Under the pieces are notes generated by a model that was not told the DNA's origin, made no database searches, and worked only from the letters and a program-made list of their open reading frames with translations. A stretch of 64,000 nucleotides of DNA, from the NCBI GenBank assembly GCA_016218825.1, contig JACRCV010000041.1, forward strand, positions 1 through 64,000. The letters are read 5' to 3'. Shown piece by piece: positions 59,516-64,000 of this stretch. The translations under genes and the position numbers were made by a program. Position 1 is the stretch's first letter. Every line of letters begins with the position of its first letter. The stretch comes from Deltaproteobacteria bacterium. Its GTDB lineage: Bacteria; Myxococcota; XYA12-FULL-58-9.

Positions 59516-60826
59516 TCATCTGCCTCGGCGCCCGCCACCGGGTGGACCTCGCACCACGATGCCGTGCTGCGCCACCAGCCGGCGCACGAGCCGCAGCGCG
59601 TCGGCCAGGGCGGTCTCGACGCTCGTCCGCGGCGACGTCCGCTCGACGATGGCCTCGATGCTGTGCCGGCCGTCGACCGCCTTCAGGAGCTCGAGCTCGG
59701 CCGCCGTGAGATCGAGGTTGGCCCAGGTGTCATCCGGCTCGCGCGCGAACGCCACGGTCCGCGGTCCGTGAACAACGAGCTGGAGGTTGTCGCCGACGAG
59801 CTCGGGGACCGCCTGACCGAGGCCGAGGTCGTCCTCGAGCCCGACGCCGCTGCCGGCGCCGATGGCGCGCATCGACCGGACCAGCCGGAAGGTGTAGCAG
59901 CCACCCTGGCACCGCCGGCCGCGCTCGGCGCAGCTTTGACAGCGATCCAGGAGGACGAGGTCCTTGAGCAGCGCGATCCGGCTCTCGAAGTGCGACGCGA
60001 GGTCGGCCGAGCTGCCAAACTGGTCGGTGCGGGCGCGCATGACGTTGTAGAGGCCGTAGCAGCGCCACGCGACGCCGCCGGGGCCGATGTCCAGCGGCCC
60101 GTGGCAGGCGAACTCCAGCCCCGGTTGGTCCCTCGTGAGGTCGGCGAGCTCGGCGGCGCTGAAGAAACACGGTGGGACGTAGCCGCAGTCCGAGTGGATC
60201 GCGAGGCCGACGCGGCGGGCGCGCTCGTTCAGCGCCAGAACCGCGCGCGCCAGCGCCGGGAAATCACGCTCCGGGTCGATGCTCCAAGAACGTGGATCGG
60301 TGGTGGTCGGCGCCGCGACGCTGTAGCGCAGCCGGCGGATGCCGAAGCGCAGGGCGAGGGCGAAGAGCAGCGTGAGGTCGGTGTCGGCTTTCGAGATCGT
60401 CAAGCCCAAGGTCACGCGAGCCGGATCGAGCGCCGCGAGCGTGCGCTCCAGGCGGCTCCGATCGGTCTCGGAGTACGCCCGCGCCTCGAGCACGTTCACC
60501 AGGTAGGCGACGCGGGCCCGATGGCGACGGCCGAGGCTCCTGAGGTGCAGGGTGACGTGCTCCGGCCACAGGCCGTTGGTCATCACGAAAGCGCGGCGCG
60601 CGGCGCGCGCCAACGCCCGATCGAGCATGACCGTGAACTCCGGGTGCAACGTGGGCTCGCCGCCGCAAAAGCGAACGGTGTCGGCGCCGGCGAACACCAT
60701 CTGGCGCTCGAGCTCGGCCACCGACATCCTCGCGACCGCGGCGGCGCCACCGTCGGCGCGATACTCGCTCGCGAAGCAGAACGAGCAGCGCAGGTTGCAG
60801 TGGTTGGTGATGACCAGGTTCGGCAT
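59516..60826 (-). CDS. Radical SAM protein with SPASM-like domain and PqqD-like C-terminus
   Basis: 436 residues from ATG 60826, the start closest to the catalytic site; a TTG 45 bases further up is less likely. The [4Fe-4S] motif C-x3-C-x2-C is CNLRCSFC (Cys10, 14, 17). RFCGGEPTLHPEF follows as the SAM-binding GGE. Extra Cys residues near 235-310 (ACHGPLDIGPGGVAWRCYG and CQSCAERGRRCQGGC) match a SPASM region for auxiliary clusters. The end (~365-425, ANLDLTAAELELLKAVDG) has the PqqD/RRE-like helix-turn fold that binds precursor peptides, fused here. Proteins like this modify ribosomally made peptides or protein side chains. No precursor gene is evident. The lipase lies upstream on the same strand. 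Confidence 0.9.
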   Translation of the reverse strand: MPNLVITNHCNLRCSFCFASEYRADGGAAAVARMSVAELERQMVFAGADTVRFCGGEPTLHPEFTVMLDRALARAARRAFVMTNGLWPEHVTLHLRSLGRRHRARVAYLVNVLEARAYSETDRSRLERTLAALDPARVTLGLTISKADTDLTLLFALALRFGIRRLRYSVAAPTTTDPRSWSIDPERDFPALARAVLALNERARRVGLAIHSDCGYVPPCFFSAAELADLTRDQPGLEFACHGPLDIGPGGVAWRCYGLYNVMRARTDQFGSSADLASHFESRIALLKDLVLLDRCQSCAERGRRCQGGCYTFRLVRSMRAIGAGSGVGLEDDLGLGQAVPELVGDNLQLVVHGPRTVAFAREPDDTWANLDLTAAELELLKAVDGRHSIEAIVERTSPRTSVETALADALRLVRRLVAQHGIVVRGPPGGGRRGR

Positions 60827-60910
60827 CGTGGCGTATCCCGCCCTCCTCCACCCGGATCCGGGCGATGTCAAACAGAGTGCGCGCGACGTTGGCGGCGCCG
60901 GCGCGCCGCG

Positions 60911-61738
60911 TCAGAGCCCCCACGACCGCAGCTTGCGGCTCAGACGCTCGTAGAGCGCGGGCGCGTCGATCCCGTCGGACCAGCCGATCATCGCCCAATG
61001 GTCCGCATGAACCGTGGCGATGACCTTGCCCCAGCGCTGCGACGCCGCCGGCACCACGCCGTCGTTGGGCCCGAACCGGTCGCGCATGTAGGTCAGCCCG
61101 GGCCGCAACAGCGGATGAACCGGGCCGCCCACTCTCGGGCCGACGCCGACCACGCAGGCGTAATGCACGCCGCGCGCGTCCGGCACCGATCGATTGAAGT
61201 CGGCGAGGTGGTCGGTGGTCAGGTCGAAGAGCGCCTCGACGCCAACCCCGGACAGCCAGCGCCTCAGCCCCAGGAGCTCCCCGAGCACCGAGGCGGCGGC
61301 GTTCGCCACCGGCGTGCCCCGATGCGGCGTGCCGACCGTGATGAGCGACGCGACCCGATCGCTCAACCCGAGGCGGCTGATGGCGTAGCGCGCGTCCAGG
61401 CCGCCCATGCTGTGCGCGATGATGTTCACCTTCTTGGCCGGCAAGGCGCGGACCGCCTCGGCCAGCGCCTCGGCCCGCGTCGCGATCGAGGCGGCGGGCG
61501 GCACCGCCGGTACCTGGACCTCGACCCCGAGGCCGCGCAGATGCGCGACCACGCCGCGGAAATAGTCCTGCTTGAAGCCGCCGACGCCGATGGCGTCGAA
61601 GCCGAACAACCCGTGCGCCAACACCACCGGAAATCGCGGCCGCGCCCCCCGCCACGGCCGGGTGCGCAGCAGCCAGCCGAGCGCCGCCAACAACCCGGCG
61701 GCGAGGCCAACGGCGATCGCGAGCAGGTGCCGGTCCAT
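60911..61738 (-). CDS. Triacylglycerol lipase-like alpha/beta hydrolase
   Basis: 275 residues from ATG 61738; an in-frame ATG at ~61774 would start inside the palindrome and is less likely. An N-terminal hydrophobic stretch (LLAIAVGLAAGLLAALGWLL) can be signal or anchor. The lipase fold opens FPVVLAHGLFGFDAIG (oxyanion loop HG), with nucleophile Ser in AHSMGG (Ala replaces the first Gly of GxSxG), then ITVGTPHRGTP, an acid region and the catalytic His near ADHWAMIGW. This is the pattern of family I lipases that cleave long-chain esters, usually secreted. No separate foldase is seen. It is divergent from the histidine-kinase-like gene by 111 bases, with a strong palindrome in between. Confidence 0.92.
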   Translation of the reverse strand: MDRHLLAIAVGLAAGLLAALGWLLRTRPWRGARPRFPVVLAHGLFGFDAIGVGGFKQDYFRGVVAHLRGLGVEVQVPAVPPAASIATRAEALAEAVRALPAKKVNIIAHSMGGLDARYAISRLGLSDRVASLITVGTPHRGTPVANAAASVLGELLGLRRWLSGVGVEALFDLTTDHLADFNRSVPDARGVHYACVVGVGPRVGGPVHPLLRPGLTYMRDRFGPNDGVVPAASQRWGKVIATVHADHWAMIGWSDGIDAPALYERLSRKLRSWGL

Positions 61739-61753
61739 CGGCGCCCAGCTCAC

Positions 61754-61787
61754 CAGGGGCGGCACGCACATGCAAGTGCCGCCCCTG
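61754..61787. promoter_or_regulatory. 12-base perfect inverted repeat upstream of the lipase gene
   Basis: CAGGGGCGGCAC (61754-61765) and GTGCCGCCCCTG (61776-61787) with a ten-base loop, 16-49 bases before the lipase ATG and 62-95 bases before the ATG at 61850. Could be an operator dyad or an mRNA leader hairpin masking the lipase ribosome site. Confidence 0.5.
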
Positions 61788-61849
61788 CCCCAGCCAAGAG
61801 GAACGAGGTTCGGTTCTGGGCGTGTCTGGGGTACGATCGTGGTAGCTCG

Positions 61850-63160
61850 ATGAGGCCAGACCTTCAACATCGCGCCGACTTCGTCGAGCGCCTGGCGTTC
61901 GTGGGTGCGGCCATCGCCGCCTTCTTCGCGCTGTTCTACACCACGGTGTTCGCGTCTTTCGAGGGGGCGGCGGTCTTGGCGGTCGCGGCGCTGGCGCTCT
62001 CCGGATGCGGGGCGCTGCAGCGCCGCGGCGGCTCGCCGTCGCGTGTCGGCAACCTGGCGCTCGCGGTGATCTTCGCGATCGTGAGCTACGTCGCGTCGCT
62101 CCGGGACGATCTGCCGATCGCGCCGATGGCGTACTTCACGTTGTTGCCGCTCGTCGCGAGCTACATCGCCGGGGGCCGCTCGGCGCGGGTTTGGACCGCC
62201 GTGGCGTCGGTGGTCGCGGTTGGCTTTGCGGCGCGCTTCGCCACCGATCTCGCCTACCGTCGCCTCAGCCCGTCGCCGGAGCAAATCATCGCCGCCGACA
62301 CCAGCTCGCTGGTCGCCTTGTTCGTGCTGGTCTGGCAGCTCGCCCGCGTGATCGGCGACCGGCGCCGACGGGCCGAGATCGAACGGCAGGCAACGTTCAC
62401 CAGCATGCAGCGGACCCAGCGCTTCGAGAGCATCGGGCGCTTGGTCGGTGGCGTGGCGCACGAGATCAACAACCCGCTGGCCTGCGTGATTTCCAACCTC
62501 GAGTTCGTCGTCGCCGACACCAAGGGTCAGCTCGCGGCGACCCGTTCGCCGCCCGGGGGCTCGCTCGATCGGGCCGACGCCGCGAAGGTGACGGCGGCCG
62601 CCGAGCGGCTCGAGGCCCTCGAAGACGCGTTGCGCGGCGCCGCCCGGGTGCGGCGAGTGATCGCCGACCTCAAACAGTACGGTGAGCGCGAAGAAGGCAC
62701 GCCGGCGGCGCTGGCGGTCGATACACTCATTGAATGGGTGGTCAGCCTGGCGACGCCTGAGGTCCGACCACGCGCGGCCCTGAGCGCCGAGTGCTTCGAG
62801 TCGGCGACCGTGCTCGCATCGCGCGGCCGGTTGGCGCAGACGCTCATCAGTTTGATCCTCTACCTCGCCGATCTGATGCCGGAGGAGACCCGGAGCGCGA
62901 ACGCGATTCGAGTCGGCGCCGGCACCGACGGCGACCTCGTCGTCCTGACGATAGAGGCCACGACACCGCCCTCAGACTCCCGGCGGACCACGCCCCTCAT
63001 CCGCTTGGCCGGTCCGGCCGCGGATGGGGCGGTGCGCCCCGGTGTCAGCATCGCCGTCAGCGCCGACATCGTCGCGTCGCTCGGCGGCACCCTGACGATC
63101 GAGCCCGCGACCGGCCAGGTCCGGCGCTTCGTCATCCGCCTCCCAGGCTACCGCGCCTGA
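61850..63160 (+). CDS. Membrane histidine-kinase-like protein with degenerate ATPase domain
   Basis: 436 residues from ATG 61850, twelve bases after a TACGAT box. About five transmembrane segments (~15-165) form the sensor, then a linker helix and the dimerisation/HisKA part with the phosphoacceptor box GGVAHEINNPLACVISNLEF, which keeps His-Glu-x-x-N. The catalytic domain is odd: the N-box reads LAQTLISLILYLADL without the usual Asn pair; the G1 DxGxG is missing (EATTPPSDSRRTT); and the G2 GxG is only PGVSIAVSADIVASLGG. It may be phosphorylated in trans or act as a pseudokinase. No response regulator gene is adjacent. Confidence 0.88.
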   Translation: MRPDLQHRADFVERLAFVGAAIAAFFALFYTTVFASFEGAAVLAVAALALSGCGALQRRGGSPSRVGNLALAVIFAIVSYVASLRDDLPIAPMAYFTLLPLVASYIAGGRSARVWTAVASVVAVGFAARFATDLAYRRLSPSPEQIIAADTSSLVALFVLVWQLARVIGDRRRRAEIERQATFTSMQRTQRFESIGRLVGGVAHEINNPLACVISNLEFVVADTKGQLAATRSPPGGSLDRADAAKVTAAAERLEALEDALRGAARVRRVIADLKQYGEREEGTPAALAVDTLIEWVVSLATPEVRPRAALSAECFESATVLASRGRLAQTLISLILYLADLMPEETRSANAIRVGAGTDGDLVVLTIEATTPPSDSRRTTPLIRLAGPAADGAVRPGVSIAVSADIVASLGGTLTIEPATGQVRRFVIRLPGYRA

Positions 63161-63554
63161 CGCTCACGGGCGGACCGCATCGCTTGCGGTCCGACCCCAA
63201 CCGGTCGGGCCAGCGCCGCCGGGCGGACGAGCCGGGAAGAGATACTTTCGCAAGATCGCAAAAACACACCGTCCATGGCCCCGATCTTCTTGCGAAACAG
63301 CGAGAACTCGCGAGCAATAACAACCTGATGCCTTCTTCGCGGCGCTGCGAGCGTGAACGCCGGCAACCCCTGTCCGGGCGGGCACGAGGGCCATCGAGCT
63401 CGCCGCCGCCACGACCGCGTACGGACCGCGGGGCGCGGAACATCCTGAAACCATTCGTCCCTCTTCCGGCGTCGATCTCGACGCTCATGGCATGCCACTT
63501 GCTCGGTGTGCGGGCCGCGCAGACCCATCGTCGGCGCGGGAAGCGGAGCACTGA
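63161..63554. other. 394-base intergenic region with two inverted repeats
   Basis: CGGACCGCA (63171-63179) pairs with TGCGGTCCG (63185-63193) in a five-base-loop hairpin ten bases after the kinase-like stop, a possible terminator lacking T residues. TTTCGCAAG (63246-63254) and CTTGCGAAA (63289-63297) form a second, wider dyad in an AT-richer stretch. No convincing gene, tRNA or mobile remnant is seen; open frames here have no ribosome site or domain. Confidence 0.5.
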
Positions 63555-64000
63555 ATGGTTGTCTGGCCTGCGTGGCGACCGTTGACGCAACTCATCATGA
63601 CAGCGGCTGCGCTCTTGGGCGCGCTGTCCGCGCCACGGGACGCCTGGGCGGTGCCGGTCTTCGCCCGCCGCTACGCGACGAGCTGCCAGACCTGCCATGG
63701 GGCCTTCCCGAAGCTCACCCCTTTTGGCGAGGCATTCCGGCGCAACGCCTATCGCTTCCCGGGCGGTGATGAGGAGGACGCGCGCAAGGATCCGATCATC
63801 GACCTGGGCCAAGAGGCGCATAAGAAGGTGTTTCCTGACAGCGTCTGGCCCGGTGACCTGCCGGCTGCATTGCCGGTGAGCGCCCAGTTCGCCACGCAGG
63901 TGGTCGTAACCCCGGCGACCGCGCAGGCCCCGACCCCCGCTAGTAAGGTGAGCTTCGCCAACCTCGGTGGCATGGCGGGGCTCAACCTCGCGGCGACGTC
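63555..64000 (+). CDS. Secreted monohaem cytochrome-like protein (3' end outside window)
   Basis: The frame from ATG 63555 (GGAG seven bases upstream) stays open to the edge, ~148 residues seen. A signal peptide (LIMTAAALLGALSAPRDAWA) leads to VPVFARRYATSCQTCHGAFPKL with one CXXCH (CQTCH), then TPFGEAFRRNAYRFPGGDE. This arrangement, haem motif within ~40 residues of the mature start followed by F-G-E-x-F-R-R-N-x-Y-R, matches a family of c-type cytochrome proteins that go on as a large predicted outer-membrane barrel. The barrel lies outside the window. It is a second possible electron-transfer component besides the giant cytochrome. Confidence 0.8.
   Translation, partial: MVVWPAWRPLTQLIMTAAALLGALSAPRDAWAVPVFARRYATSCQTCHGAFPKLTPFGEAFRRNAYRFPGGDEEDARKDPIIDLGQEAHKKVFPDSVWPGDLPAALPVSAQFATQVVVTPATAQAPTPASKVSFANLGGMAGLNLAAT

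Noticed and set aside
1-64000. CRISPR, integrase, transposase or phage genes as signs of recent transfer
   Set aside because: None found; GC and codon use look even, apart from the small AT-richer stretch near 63241-63330.

Overview
The window is high-GC, gene-dense bacterial chromosome. It carries soluble Ser/Thr kinase, FHA, FecR, PilZ and AgmX-like modules, a very large multihaem cytochrome with CX4CH motifs, choice-of-anchor-D/VWA lipoproteins, many lipoprotein signals and frequent GTG starts. Together these suggest a Myxococcota-like or other deltaproteobacterial-lineage organism with a Gram-negative envelope (RND/TolC pump, lipoproteins, outer-membrane barrel candidates). That placement is inference from gene content. 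No rRNA, tRNA, CRISPR array, insertion sequence or phage gene was recognised.

Layout: 1-4471 (minus) is the body of a giant HEAT-repeat plus glycine-rich membrane protein that runs off the left edge. 4569-8962 (plus) holds two secreted proteins of one small paralogous family, a MORN-like lipoprotein, a HAD-IB phosphatase and an RRM protein. 20963-8990 (minus) is a three-gene set: a carboxypeptidase-regulatory-like lipoprotein, a ~1600-residue cytochrome with about 38 haem-site candidates, and a ~1960-residue beta-propeller/FN3 protein coupled to it by a GTGA overlap. This is the best candidate for an uncharacterised extracellular electron-transfer assembly. 26531-21057 (minus) is a TolC-MFP-RND tripartite efflux operon. 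27063-30639 contains a universal stress protein, SmpB, a toxin-antitoxin graveyard (intact MNT, HEPN stub, PIN fragment), an unknown gene and a DEDDh exonuclease.

30783-44724 is a block of unusual large proteins: a choice-of-anchor/VWA lipoprotein coupled to an unknown protein; a PilZ / ~950-residue coiled-coil / GHKL-ATPase protein; a STAS-like zinc-ribbon tail-anchored protein; a membrane AAA ATPase with a coiled-coil arm; and a third member of the paralogous lipoprotein family. I regard this block as the second candidate for an undescribed system, probably an envelope-to-cytoplasm signalling or scaffold machine.

46309-44735 is a GMC oxidoreductase. 46472-58735 (plus) is a signalling and envelope run: coiled-coil secreted protein, YkgJ-like Cys protein, barrel-like protein with a regulatory-like domain, FecR lipoprotein, Ser/Thr kinase with zinc ribbon and AgmX/TonB-like tail, FHA protein, second FecR protein, methyl-accepting protein, then TatA/B and TatC. 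The right end has a double-PilZ protein, a radical SAM/SPASM/PqqD-like protein, a lipase, a histidine-kinase-like protein with a degenerate ATPase domain, and the start of a monohaem cytochrome-like gene cut by the window edge.
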